In this document: piece after piece, positions 1-14,475 of the stretch
Position numbering within the stretch: position 1 is the stretch's first letter
Layout of the letters: each line of letters opens with the position of its first letter
Source of the DNA: Hymenoscyphus infarciens
Taxonomy: Eukaryota > Ascomycota > Leotiomycetes > Helotiales > Helotiaceae
Assembly: GCA_001414345.1 (NCBI GenBank)
Contig: LLCB01000247.1
Location: 1 to 64,000 of the forward strand
Reading direction: 5' to 3'
DNA: 64,000 bases
Position numbers and translations under genes: made by a program
Notes under the pieces: generated by a model
The model's database searches: none
Seen by the model: the letters and a program-made list of their open reading frames with translations, nothing else
What the model was told of the DNA's origin: nothing

Positions 1-244
1 ATTATCTAGTATTATTATTTCTAGTAGTATAATCGATAAATTAATCGATTACCTAGTATTATTATTACTAGTAAGATAATCGATAAATAAATCGATTACC
101 TAGTATTATTATTTCTAGTAAAGTAATTAATAAATAAATCGATTACCTAGTATTATTATTACTATTAAGATAATCGATAAATAAATCAATTACCTAGTAT
201 TATTACCTAGTATTATTACTACTAAGGTAATTAATAAATAAATC

Positions 245-1280
245 GATTATCTAGTATTATTATTTCTAGTAGTATAATCGATAAATTAATAGATTACCTA
301 GTATTATTATTACAAGTAAGATAATCGATAAATAAATCGATTACCTAGTATTATTATTTCTAGTAAAGTAATCGATAAATAAATCGATTACCTAGTATTA
401 TTATTTCTAGTAAGATATTATTTCTAATAAAGTAATTAATAAATAAATCAATTATCTAGTATTATTATTACTATTAAAGTAATTAATAAATAAATCGATT
501 ACCTAGTATTATTACCTAGTATTATTACTATTAAAGTAATAGATAAATAAATCGATTACCTAGTATTATTACTAGTAAGGTATTATTTCTAGTAAGATAA
601 TTAATAAATTAATCGATTACCTAGTATTATTTCTAGTAAGATAATTAATAAATAAATCAATTACCTAGTATTATTATTACTATTAAGATAATCGATAAAT
701 AAATCAATTACCTAGTATTATTACCTAGTATTATTACTACTAAGGTAATTAATAAATAAATCGATTATCTAGTATTATTATTTCTAGTAGTATAATCGAT
801 AAATTAATAGATTACCTAGTATTATTATTACAAGTAAGATAATCGATAAATAAATCGATTACCTAGTATTATTATTTCTAGTAAAGTAATCGATAAATAA
901 ATCGATTACCTAGTATTATTATTTCTAGTAAGATATTATTTCTAATAAAGTAATTAATAAATAAATCAATTATCTAGTATTATTATTACTATTAAAGTAA
1001 TTAATAAATAAATCGATTACCTAGTATTATTACCTAGTATTATTACTATTAAAGTAATAGATAAATAAATCGATTACCTAGTATTATTACTAGTAAGGTA
1101 TTATTTCTAGTAAGATAATTAATAAATTAATCGATTACCTAGTATTATTTCTAGTAAGATAATTAATAAATAAATCAATTACCTAGTATTATTATTACTA
1201 TTAAGATAATCGATAAATAAATCAATTACCTAGTATTATTACCTAGTATTATTACTACTAAGGTAATTAATAAATAAATC
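245..1280. repeat. Two 518-bp higher-order repeat copies
   Basis: The block 245-762 is repeated at 763-1280 and I could find no difference by eye. It contains about eleven monomers with distinctive irregularities, such as an extra GATATTATTTCTAATAAAG piece, that recur at the same places. A further 244-bp block at 1-244 recurs at 1282-1525. The copies share the same transition-mutated sites, so the duplication came after those mutations. Confidence 0.85.
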
Positions 1281-4200
1281 GATTATCTAGTATTATTATT
1301 TCTAGTAGTATAATCGATAAATTAATCGATTACCTAGTATTATTATTACTAGTAAGATAATCGATAAATAAATCGATTACCTAGTATTATTATTTCTAGT
1401 AAAGTAATTAATAAATAAATCGATTACCTAGTATTATTATTACTATTAAGATAATCGATAAATAAATCAATTACCTAGTATTATTACCTAGTATTATTAC
1501 TACTAAGGTAATTAATAAATAAATCGATTATCTAGTATTATTATTTCTAGTAGTATAATCGATAAATTAATCGATTACCTAGTATTATTATTACTAGTAA
1601 GATAATCGATAAATAAATCGATTACCTAGTATTATTATTTCTAGTAAAGTAATCGATAAATAAATCGATTACCTAGTATTATTATTTCTAGTAGTATAAT
1701 CGATAAATTAATCGATTATCTAGTATTATTACTAGTAAGATAATCGATAAATAAATCGATTATCTAGTACTATTATTTCTAGTAAGATAATTAATAAATT
1801 AATCGATTACCTAGTATTATTACCTAGTATTATTACTACTAAGGTAATCGATAAATAAATCGATTATCTAGTCTTATTATTTCTAATAGTATAATTAATA
1901 AATAAATCAATTACCTAGTATTATTATTACTAGTAAGATAATTAATAAATAAATCGATTATCTAGTATTATTATTTCTAAGATAATTAATAAATAAATTA
2001 ATTATCTAGTATTATTATTACTAGTAAGGTAATTAATAAATAAATCGATTACCTAGTATTATTTCTAGTAAGGTAATTAATAAATTAATTAATTACTTAG
2101 TATTATTACCTAGTATTATTACTACTAAAGTAATTAATAAATAAATCGATTACCTAGTACTATTATTACTAGTAAGATAATTAATAAATAAATTAATTAC
2201 CTAGTAGTATTACTAGTAAAGTAATTAATAAATAAATCGATTATCTAGTATTAATATTTCTAGTAAAGTAATTAATAAATAAATTAATTATCTAGTATTA
2301 TTATTACTAAGGTAATTAATAAATAAATCGATTATCTAGTAATAATAATATTATTTCTAGTAAGGTAATTAATAAATAAATTGATTACTTAGTATTAATA
2401 ATAATATTTCTAGTAAAATAATTAATAAATAAATTAATTACCTAGTATTATTATTACCAAGATAATCGATAAATAAATCAATTACCTAGTATTATTTCTA
2501 GTAAGATAATTAATAAATAAATTAATTACTTAGTATTATTTCTAGTAAGGTAATTAATAAATTAATCAATTATCTAGTATTATTATTATTAATAAGGTAA
2601 TTAATAAATAAATTAATTATCTAGTAGTATTACTAGTAAAGTAATTAATAAATAAATCAATTATCTAGTATTATTTCTAGTAAGGTAATTAATAAATAAA
2701 TCGATTACCTAGTAGTATTACTAGTAAAGTAATTAATAAATAAATCGATTACTTAGTATTATTTCTAATAAGGTAATTAATAAATAAATTAATTACCTAG
2801 TAATATTATTACTAAGATAATTAATAAATAAATCAATTACCTAGTATTATTATTACTATTAAGGTAATAGATAAATAAATTAATTACCTAGTATTATTAT
2901 TTCTAGTAAGATAATTAATAAATAAATCGATTACCTAGGATTATTACTAGTTAGATAATTAATAAATAAATTAATTACTTAGTAGTATTACTAGTTAGAT
3001 AATTAATAAATAAATCAATTACCTAGTATTATTATTCCTAGTAAGGTAATTAATAAATAAAGTAATTACTTAGTATTATTATTATTATTAAGATAATTAA
3101 TAAATAAATCAATTACTTAGTATTATTATCTAGTATTATTACTACTAAGATAATTAATAAATAAATTAATTATCTAATATTATTATTACTAATAAGATAA
3201 TCGATAAATAAATCGATTATCTAGTATTATTTCTAGTAAGATAATCGATAAATAAATTAATTACCTAGTATTATTACCTAGTATTATTACTACTAAAGTA
3301 ATTAATAAATAAATCGATTACCTAGTACTATTATTTCTAGTAAAATAATTAATAAATTAATTAATTACCTAGTATTATTACCTAGTATTATTACTACTAA
3401 GGTAATTAATAAATAAATCGATTACCTAGTCTTATTATTTCTAATAGTATAATTAATAAATAAATCGATTATCTAGTATTATTATTACTAGTAAGATAAT
3501 CGATAAATAAATCAATTACTTAGTATTATTATTTCTAAGATAATTAATAAATAAATCGATTATCTAGTATTATTATTACTAGTAAAGTAATTAATAAATA
3601 AATCGATTACCTAGTATTATTTCTAGTAAGATAATTAATAAATAAATTAATTATCTACTTCTATTTCTCTTAAATTTATTATAAGATAATTAATAAATAA
3701 ATCGATTACTTAGTAGTATTATTACTAGTAAGATAATCGATAAATAAATCGATTACCTAGTATTATTATTTCTAGTAAGATAATCGATAAATAAATCGAT
3801 TATCTAGTATTATTTCTAGTAAGATAATTAATAAATAAATTAATTACTTAGTATTATTACCTAGTATTATTACTACTAAAGTAATTAATAAATAAATTGA
3901 TTACCTAGTACTATTATTTCTAGTAAGATAATTAATAAATTAATCGATTACCTAATATTATTACCTAGTATTATTACTACTAAGGTAATTAATAAATAAA
4001 TTAATTACCTAGTCTTATTATTTCTAATAGTATAATTAATAAATAAATCAATTATCTAGTATTATTATTACTAATAAGATAATTAATAAATAAATCAATT
4101 ACCTAGTATTATTATTTCTAAGATAATTAATAAATAAATCAATTATCTAGTATTATTATTACTAGTAAGATAATTAATAAATAAATCAATTACTTAGTAT

Positions 4201-5360
4201 TATTTCTAATAAGGTAATTAATAAATTAATTAATTACCTAGTATTATTATTACTAATAAGATAATTAATAAATAAATCAATTACTTAATAGTATTACTAG
4301 TAAAGTAATTAATAAATAAATTAATTATCTAGTATTAATATTTCTAATAAAGTAATTAATAAATAAATCAATTATCTAATATTATTATTACTAAAGTAAT
4401 TAATAAATAAATCGATTATCTAGTAATAATAATATTATTTCTAGTAAGATAATTAATAAATAAATCGATTACTTAGTATTAATAATATTATTTCTAGTAA
4501 GAAAATTAATAAATAAATCAATTACCTAGTATTATTTCTAGTAAAATAATTAATAAATTAATTAATTATCTAGTATTATTATTACTAGTAAAGTAATTAA
4601 TAAATAAATTAATTACCTAGTAGTATTACTAGTAAGGTAATTAATAAATAAATTAATTACTTAGTATTATTTCTAGTAAAGTAATTAATAAATAAATTAA
4701 TTACTTAGTAGTATTACTAGTAAAGTAATTAATTAATAAATCGATTACCTAGTATTATTTCTAGTAAGGTAATTAATAAATAAATTAATTACTTAGTAAT
4801 ATTATTACTAAGATAATTAATAAATAAATCAATTACTTAGTATTATTATTACTATTAAGGTAATAAATAAATAAATTAATTACTTAGTATTATTATTTCT
4901 AGTAAGATAATTAATAAATAAATCGATTATCTAGGATTATTACTAGTTAGATAATTAATAAATAAATTAATTACTTAGTAGTATTACTAGTTAGATAATC
5001 GATAAATAAATTAATTACCTAGTATTATTATTCCTAGTAAGATAATTAATAAATAAAGTAATTACTTAGTATTATTATTTCTAAGATAATTAATAAATAA
5101 ATTGATTATCTAGTATTATTATTACTAGTAAAGTAATTAATAAATAAATTAATTACCTAGTATTATTTCTAGTAAGATAATTAATAAATAAATTAATTAC
5201 CTAGTATTATTACCTAGTATTATTACTACTAAGGTAATTAATAAATAAATCGATTACCTAGTACTATTATTTCTAGTAAGATAATTAATAAATTAATTAA
5301 TTACTTAGTATTATTACCTAGTATTATTATTACTAAGATAATTAATAAATAAATCAATTA

Positions 5361-8300
5361 CCTAGTCTTATTATTTCTAATAGTATAATTAATAAATAAA
5401 TCGATTACCTAGTATTATTATTACTAGTAAGATAATTAATAAATAAATTAATTACTTAGTATTATTATTTCTAAGATAATTAATAAATAAATCGATTATC
5501 TAGTATTATTATTACTAGTAAGGTAATTAATAAATAAATCGATTACTTAGTATTATTTCTAGTAAGGTAATTAATAAATTAATTAATTATCTAGTATTAT
5601 TATTACTAGTAAGATAATTAATAAATAAATTAATTACTTAGTAGTATTACTAGTAAAGTAATTAATAAATAAATCGATTATCTAGTATTAATATTTCTAG
5701 TAAAGTAATTAATAAATAAATCGATTATCTAGTATTATTATTACTAAGATAATTAATAAATAAATTAATTATCTAGTAATAATAATATTATTTCTAGTAA
5801 AGTAATTAATAAATAAATCAATTACCTAGTATTAATAATATTATTTCTAGTAAGATAATTGATAAATAAATCAATTACTTAGTATTATTATTACTAAGAT
5901 AATTAATAAATTAATTAATTACCTAGTATTATTATTACTAGTAAGATAATTAATAAATAAATCGATTATCTAGTATTATTATTACTAAGATAATCGATAA
6001 ATAAATCAATTATCTAGTAATAATAATATTATTTCTAGTAAAGTAATTAATAAATAAATCAATTACCTAGTATTAATAATATTATTTCTAGTAAGATAAT
6101 TAATAAATAAATTAATTACCTAGTATTATTATTTCTAAGATAATTAATAAATAAATCAATTATCTAGTATTATTATTACTAATAAGATAATTAATAAATA
6201 AATCAATTACTTAGTATTATTTCTAGTAAAGTAATTAATAAATTAATTAATTACCTAGTATTATTATTACTAATAAGATAATTAATAAATAAATCAATTA
6301 CTTAATAGTATCACTAGTAAAGTAATTAATAAATAAATCGATTATCTAGTATTAATATTTCTAATAAAGTAATTAATAAATAAATCGATTATCTAGTATT
6401 ATTATTACTAAGGTAATTAATAAATAAATCGATTATTTAGTAATAATAATATTATTTCTAGTAAAGTAATTAATAAATAAATCAATTACTTAGTATTAAT
6501 AATATTATTTCTAGTAAGATAATTAATAAATAAATTAATTACTTAGTATTATTATTACTAAGATAATTAATAAATAAATCAATTACTTAGTATTATTTCT
6601 AGTAAGATAATTAATAAATAAATCAATTACCTAGTATTATTTCTAGTAAAATAATTAATAAATTAATTAATTATCTAGTATTATTATTACTAATAAGGTA
6701 ATTAATAAATAAATCAATTACCTAGTAGTATTACTAATAAGGTAATTAATAAATAAATTAATTACTTAGTATTATTTCTAGTAAAGTAATTAATAAATAA
6801 ATCAATTACTTAGTAGTATTACTAGTAAAGTAATTAATTAATAAATCGATTACCTAGTATTATTTCTAGTAAAGTAATTAATAAATAAATTAATTACTTA
6901 GTAATATTATTACTAAGATAATTAATAAATAAATTAATTACTTAGTATTATTATTACTATTAAGATAATAAATAAATAAATTAATTACTTAGTATTATTA
7001 TTTCTAGTAAGATAATTAATAAATAAATCGATTATCTAGGATTATTACTAGTTAGATAATTAATAAATAAATTAATTACTTAGTAGTATTACTAGTTAGA
7101 TAATTAATAAATAAATTAATTACCTAGTATTATTATTCTTAGTAAGATAATTAATAAATAAAGTAATTACTTAGTATTATTATTACTATTAAGGTAATTA
7201 ATAAATAAATCGATTACTTAGTATTATTATCTAGTATTATTACTACTAAGATAATTAATAAATAAATCGATTATTTAGAATTATTATTACTAGTAAGATA
7301 ATTAATAAATAAATCGATTACTTAGTATTATTTTTAGTAAGATAATCGATAAATAAATCGATTACTTAGTATTATTATCTAGTATTATTACTACTAAAGT
7401 AATTAATAAATAAATTAATTATCTAGTACTATTATTTCTAGTAAGATAATTAATAAATTAATTAATTACCTAGTATTATTATCTAATATTATTACTACTA
7501 AGGTAATTAATAAATAAATTAATTACCTAGTCTTATTATTTCTAATAGTATAATTAATAAATAAATCGATTACCTAGTATTATTATTACTAGTAAGATAA
7601 TTAATAAATAAATCGATTACTTAGTATTATTATTTCTAAGATAATTAATAAATAAATCGATTATCTAGTATTATTATTACTAGTAAGGTAATTGATAAAT
7701 AAATCGATTACCTAGTATTATTTCTAGTAAGATAATTAATAAATAAATCAATTATCTAGTATTATTACTTAGTATTATTACTACTAAAGTAATTAATAAA
7801 TAAATTAATTACCTAGTACTATTATTTCTAGTAAGATAATTAATAAATTAATTAATTATTTAGTATTATTACCTAGTATTATTATTACTAAGATAATTAA
7901 TAAATAAATCAATTACCTAGTCTTATTATTTCTAATAGTATAATTAATAAATAAATCGATTACCTAGTATTATTATTACTAGTAAGATAATTAATAAATA
8001 AATTAATTACTTAGTATTATTATTTCTAAGATAATTAATAAATAAATTAATTATCTAGTATTATTATTACTAGTAAGGTAATTAATAAATAAATCGATTA
8101 CTTAGTATTATTTCTAGTAAGGTAATTAATAAATTAATTAATTACCTAGTATTATTATTACTAGTAAGATAATTAATAAATAAATTAATTACTTAGTAGT
8201 ATTACTAGTAAAGTAATTAATAAATAAATCGATTATCTAGTATTAATATTTCTAGTAAAGTAATTAATAAATAAATCGATTATCTAGTATTATTATTACT

Positions 8301-11300
8301 AAGGTAATTAATAAATAAATTAATTATCTAGTAATAATAATATTATTTCTAGTAAAGTAATTAATAAATAAATCAATTACCTAGTATTAATAATATTATT
8401 TCTAGTAAGATAATTAATAAATAAATTAATTACTTAGTATTATTATTACTAAGATAATTAATAAATTAATCGATTACCTAGTATTATTATTACTAGTAAG
8501 ATAATTAATAAATAAATCAATTATCTAGTATTATTATTACTAAGGTAATCGATAAATAAATCAATTATCTAGTAATAATAATATTATTTCTAGTAAAGTA
8601 ATTAATAAATAAATCAATTACCTAGTATTAATAATATTATTTCTAGTAAGATAATTAATAAATAAATCAATTACCTAGTATTATTATTTCTAAGATAATT
8701 AATAAATAAATCAATTATCTAGTATTATTATTACTAGTAAGATAATTAATAAATAAATCAATTACTTAGTATTATTTCTAGTAAAGTAATTAATAAATTA
8801 ATTAATTACCTAGTATTATTATTACTAATAAGATAATTAATAAATAAATCAATTACTTAATAATATTACTAGTAAAGTAATTAATAAATAAATTAATTAT
8901 CTAGTATTAATATTTCTAATAAAGTAATTAATAAATAAATCGATTATCTAGTATTATTATTACTAAGATAATTAATAAATAAATCGATTATTTAGTAATA
9001 ATAATATTATTTCTAGTAAGGTAATTAATAAATAAATTAATTACTTAGTATTAATAATATTATTTCTAGTAAGATAATTAATAAATAAATTAATTACTTA
9101 GTATTATTATTACTAAAATAATTAATAAATAAATCGATTACTTAGTATTATTTCTAGTAAGATAATTAATAAATAAATTAATTACCTAGTATTATTTCTA
9201 GTAAAATAATTAATAAATTAATTAATTATCTAGTATTATTATTACTAATAAAGTAATTAATAAATAAATTAATTACCTAGTAGTATTACTAATAAGGTAA
9301 TTAATAAATAAATTAATTACTTAGTATTATTTCTAGTAAAGTAATTAATAAATAAATCAATTACTTAGTAGTATTACTAGTAAAGTAATTAATTAATAAA
9401 TCGATTACCTAGTATTATTTCTAATAAGGTAATTAATAAATAAATTAATTACTTAGTAATATTATTACTAAGATAATTAATAAATAAATCAATTACTTAG
9501 TATTATTATTACTATTAAGATAATAAATAAATAAATTAATTACTTAGTATTATTATTTCTAGTAAGATAATTAATAAATAAATCAATTATCTAGGATTAT
9601 TACTAGTTAGATAATTAATAAATAAATTAATTACTTAGTAGTATTACTAGTTAGATAATTAATAAATAAATTAATTACCTAGTATTATTATTCTTAGTAA
9701 AATAATTAATAAATAAAGTAATTACTTAGTATTATTATTACTATTAAAGTAATTAATAAATAAATCGATTACTTAGTATTATTATCTAGTATTATTACTA
9801 CTAAGATAATTAATAAATAAATCAATTATTTAGAATTATTATTACTAGTAAGATAATTAATAAATAAATCAATTACTTAGTATTATTTTTAGTAAGATAA
9901 TCAATAAATAAATCGATTACTTAGTATTATTATCTAGTATTATTACTACTAAAGTAATTAATAAATAAATTAATTATCTAGTACTATTATTTCTAGTAAG
10001 ATAATTAATAAATTAATTAATTACCTAGTATTATTATCTAATATTATTACTACTAAGGTAATTAATAAATAAATTAATTACCTAGTCTTATTATTTCTAA
10101 TAGTATAATCGATAAATAAATCGATTACCTAGTATTATTATTACTAATAAGATAATTAATAAATAAATCGATTACTTAGTATTATTATTTCTAAGATAAT
10201 TAATAAATAAATCGATTATCTAGTATTATTATTACTAGTAAGGTAATTAATAAATAAATCAATTATCTAGTATTATTACTTAGTATTATTACTACTAAGG
10301 TAATTAATAAATAAATCGATTACCTAGTACTATTATTTCTAGTAAGATAATTAATAAATTAATTAATTATCTAGTATTATTACCTAGTATTATTATTACT
10401 AAGATAATTAATAAATAAATCGATTACCTAGTCTTATTATTTCTAATAGTATAATTAATAAATAAATCGATTACCTAGTATTATTATTACTAGTAAGATA
10501 ATTGATAAATAAATCGATTACCTAGTATTATTATTTCTAAGATAATTAATAAATAAATCGATTATCTAGTATTATTATTACTAGTAAGGTAATTAATAAA
10601 TAAATCGATTACTTAGTATTATTTTTAGTAAGGTAATTAATAAATTAATTAATTACTTAGTATTATTATTACTAGTAAGATAATTAATAAATAAATTAAT
10701 TACCTAGTAGTATTACTAATAAAGTAATTAATAAATAAATCGATTATCTAGTATTAATATTTCTAGTAAAGTAATTAATAAATAAATCGATTATCTAGTA
10801 TTATTATTACTAAGGTAATTGATAAATAAATTAATTATCTAGTAATAATAATATTATTTCTAGTAAAGTAATTAATAAATAAATCAATTACCTAGTATTA
10901 ATAATATTATTTCTAGTAAGATAATTAATAAATAAATTAATTACTTAGTATTATTATTACTAAGATAATTAATAAATAAATCGATTACCTAGTATTATTT
11001 CTAGTAAGATAATTAATAAATAAATTAATTACCTAGTATTATTTCTAGTAAGATAATTAATAAATTAATTAATTATCTAGTATTATTATTACTAGTAAAG
11101 TAATTAATAAATAAATCAATTACCTAGTAGTATTACTAGTAAGGTAATTAATAAATAAATCGATTATCTAGTATTATTTCTAGTAAGATAATTAATAAAT
11201 AAATTAATTACCTAGTAATATTATTACTAAGATAATTAATAAATAAATCGATTACCTAGTATTATTATTACTATTAAGATAATAAATAAATAAATTAATT

Positions 11301-12940
11301 ACCTAGTATTATTATTTCTAGTAAGATAATCGATAAATAAATCGATTACCTAGGATTATTACTAGTTAGATAATTAATAAATAAATTAATTACTTAGTAG
11401 TATTACTAGTTAGATAATTAATAAATAAATTAATTACCTAGTATTATTATTCCTAGTAAGGTAATTAATAAATAAAGCAATTACTTAGTATTATTATTAC
11501 TATTAAGGTAATCGATAAATAAATCGATTACTTAGTATTATTATCTAGTATTATTACTACTAAGATAATTAATAAATAAATCGATTACCTAGTATTATTA
11601 TTACTAGTAAGATAATCGATAAATAAATCGATTACCTAGTATTATTTCTAGTAAGATAATCGATAAATAAATCGATTACCTAGTAGTATTATTACTAGTA
11701 AGATAATCGATAAATAAATCGATTACCTAGTATTATTACCTAGTATTATTACTACTAAGATAATCGATAAATAAATCGATTATCTAGTATTATTATTACT
11801 AGTAAAGTAATTAATAAATTAATCGATTACCTAGTATTATTAATAGTAAAGTAATCGATAAATAAATCGATTACTTAGTATTATTATTACTAGTAAGGTA
11901 ATCGATAAATAAATCGATTACCTAGTATTATTATTACTAGTAAGGTAATCGATAAATTAATCGATTACCTAGTATTATTAATAGTAAAGTAATCGATAAA
12001 TAAATCGATTACTTAGTATTATTATTACTAGTAAGATAATTAATAAATAAATCGATTATCTAGTATTATTATTACTAATAAGATAATCGATAAATAAATC
12101 AATTATCTAGTATTATTATTTCTAATAAAGTAATCGATAAATAAATCAATTACTTAGTATTATTATTTCTAGTAAGGTAATCGATAAATAAATCGATTAT
12201 CTAGTATTATTATTATTAGTAAGATAATCGATAAATAAATCGATTATCTAGTATTATTATTACTAGTAAGATAATCGATAAATAAATCGATTACCTAGTA
12301 TTATTATTACTAGTAAGGTAATCGATAAATAAATCGATTACCTAGTATTATTATTTCTAGTAAGGTAATCGATAAATAAATCGATTACCTAGTAGTATTA
12401 TTACTAGTAAGATAATCGATAAATAAATCGATTACCTAGTATTATTACCTAGTATTATTACTACTAAGGTAATCGATAAATAAATCGATTACCTAGTATT
12501 ATTATTACTAGTAAAGTAATCGATAAATTAATCGATTACCTAGTATTATTAATAGTAAAGTAATCGATAAATAAATCGATTACTTAGTATTATTATTAGT
12601 AAGGTAATTAATAAATAAATCGATTACTTAGTATTATTATTTCTAGTAAGGTAATTGATAAATAAATCGATTACCTAGTATTATTATTACTAAGGTAATT
12701 AATAAATAAATCGATTATCTAGTATTATTATTACTAGTAAGGTAATTAATAAATAAATCAATTATCTAGTATTATTATTTCTAATAAAGTAATTAATAAA
12801 TAAATCAATTACCTAGTATTATTATTTCTAGTAAAGTAATCGATAAATAAATCAATTACTTAGTAGTATTATTACTAGTAAAGTAATTAATAAATAAATT
12901 AATTATCTAGTATTATTATTTCTAATAAAGTAATTAATAA
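5361..12940. repeat. About 2.5-kb higher-order repeat, three copies
   Basis: The marker CCTAGTCTTATTATTTCTAA starts equivalent blocks at 5361, 7916 and 10427, giving periods of 2555 and 2511 bp. A second marker, CTAGGATTATTACTAGTTAG, follows at about 7032, 9590 and 11345. The first two copies are colinear; the third is shortened by roughly 750 bp inside. Where I compared copies 1 and 2, the differences were transitions only. The right limit of copy 3 is uncertain. Confidence 0.7.
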
Positions 12941-13185
12941 ATAAATCGATTACCTAGTAGTATTATTACTAGTAAGGTAATCGATAAATTAATTAATTAC
13001 TTAGTATTATTATTTCTAGTAACATAATTAATAAATAAATCAATTACCTAGTATTATTTTTACTAGTATAATTAATAAATAAATTAATTATTTACTTCTA
13101 TTTCTCTTAAATTTATTATAAAGTAATTAATAAATAAATCTATTACCTTATACTTTTTTTTATATAGGTAATTAATAAATTAATC

Positions 13186-13621
13186 GAGTATATAAAAACC
13201 GGTTCTTATAAACTTATAGTTAGATATACACGTAAGATCCGACCCTTGGCAGGGTGTGTCAGCATGCCCGAGGTGCTCAAGAAACCTTCCAGAACACCAC
13301 TAAAACAAACACAAGACCCTGACATGTCATCCGATTAGACTTCCTTCCATTAATTCTAGAAGATTACCCAATTCCAACTCATTTTCAGTCAGGGCGAATA
13401 CGAGAGATATATTCCCGTCCCAAACGTTTGCACGTCTTTCCCCGATATAACTCCAACTCCCACTCAAGTAAGCATCCTAAAAGAAGGACAGACACAAAAG
13501 AAATAATCTGACAAGATTGGTATATAACATTCGTTTCTCCGCTCGCGCACTCATCCCACTTTTCGCATTACCCATCACATTTTGTGATGCATCAGTTTGT
13601 TACGTTTCGAAAATTTTAACA
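13186..13621. other. Gene-free flank between satellite and decayed regulator
   Basis: Base composition returns to normal within about 50 bp of the array end. I see no coding frame, RNA gene or repeat here. A GATATATTCC/CGTATAA-type AT-rich start grades into ordinary sequence. Confidence 0.5.
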
Positions 13622-14475
13622 TCAACCATCTGGATGAAATAATCCAATACAGCTCCTCCTCTTCTCGAGTTTCCTCCTACTCAATCCTCCAGCCCCACAT
13701 CGTCCTATGCTTCTTTGATTCCTTTTACTGTTCTTCCTGCGTTTGATTTTGAGGTTTACATCCATCATTTCGAAGGCTTGGGCCAGCTGTTTGGAATTTG
13801 CATCGCGTTCTATTCTACGCGTTGGCGATGTTGGTGTCGCGTTGGGTGCGCGACCGAGTAATTTCATCCCATTTTCCATCCAATACGTCGCTCTATCGTC
13901 GTTGCGCCGGAGAATTTCGAAAGCAGCGAGGAGAAAGGTCGTCAAGATGGTGATTTCTCGTGTTTCTCCCTGCAGAATTTCTGTTACATTGGCGAGGGAA
14001 GCACTTAAGAGGCGAATTGCTTTGCCGTAATGTCGAGTCGCACTTCGTTCCGGGTTTCCATATTGGATATCGTTAGGATGAGCGCGTTGTCGATGGATCA
14101 TGGTTGTTCCAAGGAGAATATGGCGGATGGCGGGTTCGGTATGAAATCTATGCATGGCCATCGGCCACAGTTTGGTTTTAGAGAAGAAGTCGAGTTTACT
14201 GAGGGAGCCTTTAAGCATGAATTCGAGGAAGTAACTATCTTCTGTTGAAAGAGAGAAGGGAGTGAGAGGCGTGCTTGGATTTGAAATACACTCGACGACA
14301 CGTGATTCTTTTGGTAGTGAAGATCTTCTGGGTGGTATTGGAGGTGTGGGTTTTGGGAGGTTGTACTGTTGGAAATTGCATATCTGGCCCGGGTGTGGAC
14401 ATTGATTGCAAGTTGGTCTTCGTGTTACTCGAACCCCTCCCGTCGCAAGAGTTCTTCTTTCAGTATGTGAATTCC
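13622..14475 (-). pseudogene. Decayed Zn2Cys6 fungal transcription factor
   Basis: A minus-strand frame ending at 13622 can be read back without stop to about 14430. It holds the second half of a Zn2Cys6 binuclear cluster (PTCNQC, then GQIC five residues later), a Pro-rich linker, a PLTPFSLSTEDSYFLEF segment and the helical C6-regulator middle domain (HYGKAIRLLSASL, MENGMKLL). The first half of the cluster is broken: LRREGFE is seen in another frame, followed by a stop where the first cysteines and the basic stretch should be, so at least one frameshift or small deletion separates the halves. The protein also ends some 200 residues earlier than usual, in a Lys/Arg-rich tail unlike the family. 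With no working zinc cluster it is probably non-functional. A missed intron at the cluster is the alternative, but I found no good splice pair. It lies 440 bp from the satellite. Confidence 0.6.

Larger units (their letters stand above)
1..13185. repeat. AT-rich satellite array, ~47-bp double-hairpin monomer
   Basis: The whole stretch is a tandem array of a monomer of about 47 bp (several hundred copies, some shortened), cut by the left window edge. Each monomer has two inverted repeats: arms AGGTAATCGAT and ATCGATTACCT around a 5-6 nt AT spacer, then CTAGTA and TACTAG around a TTATTAT-like spacer. Variants between monomers are nearly all transitions (TCGA to TTGA, TCAA or TTAA; CCTAG to TCTAG or CTTAG), as expected from RIP or cytosine deamination. 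The least mutated ATCGAT arms are commonest at about 11500-12600 and in parts of 1-1860; the middle is mostly TTAA. There is no open reading frame, because TAA and TAG occur in every frame. The array fades out at about 13130-13185. Centromeric, heterochromatic or replication roles are possible but nothing here proves one. Confidence 0.95.

Noticed and set aside
1..13185. CRISPR-like array or telomeric repeat
   Set aside because: There are no unique spacers between constant repeats, no TTAGGG units, and the flanking genes are eukaryotic with introns.
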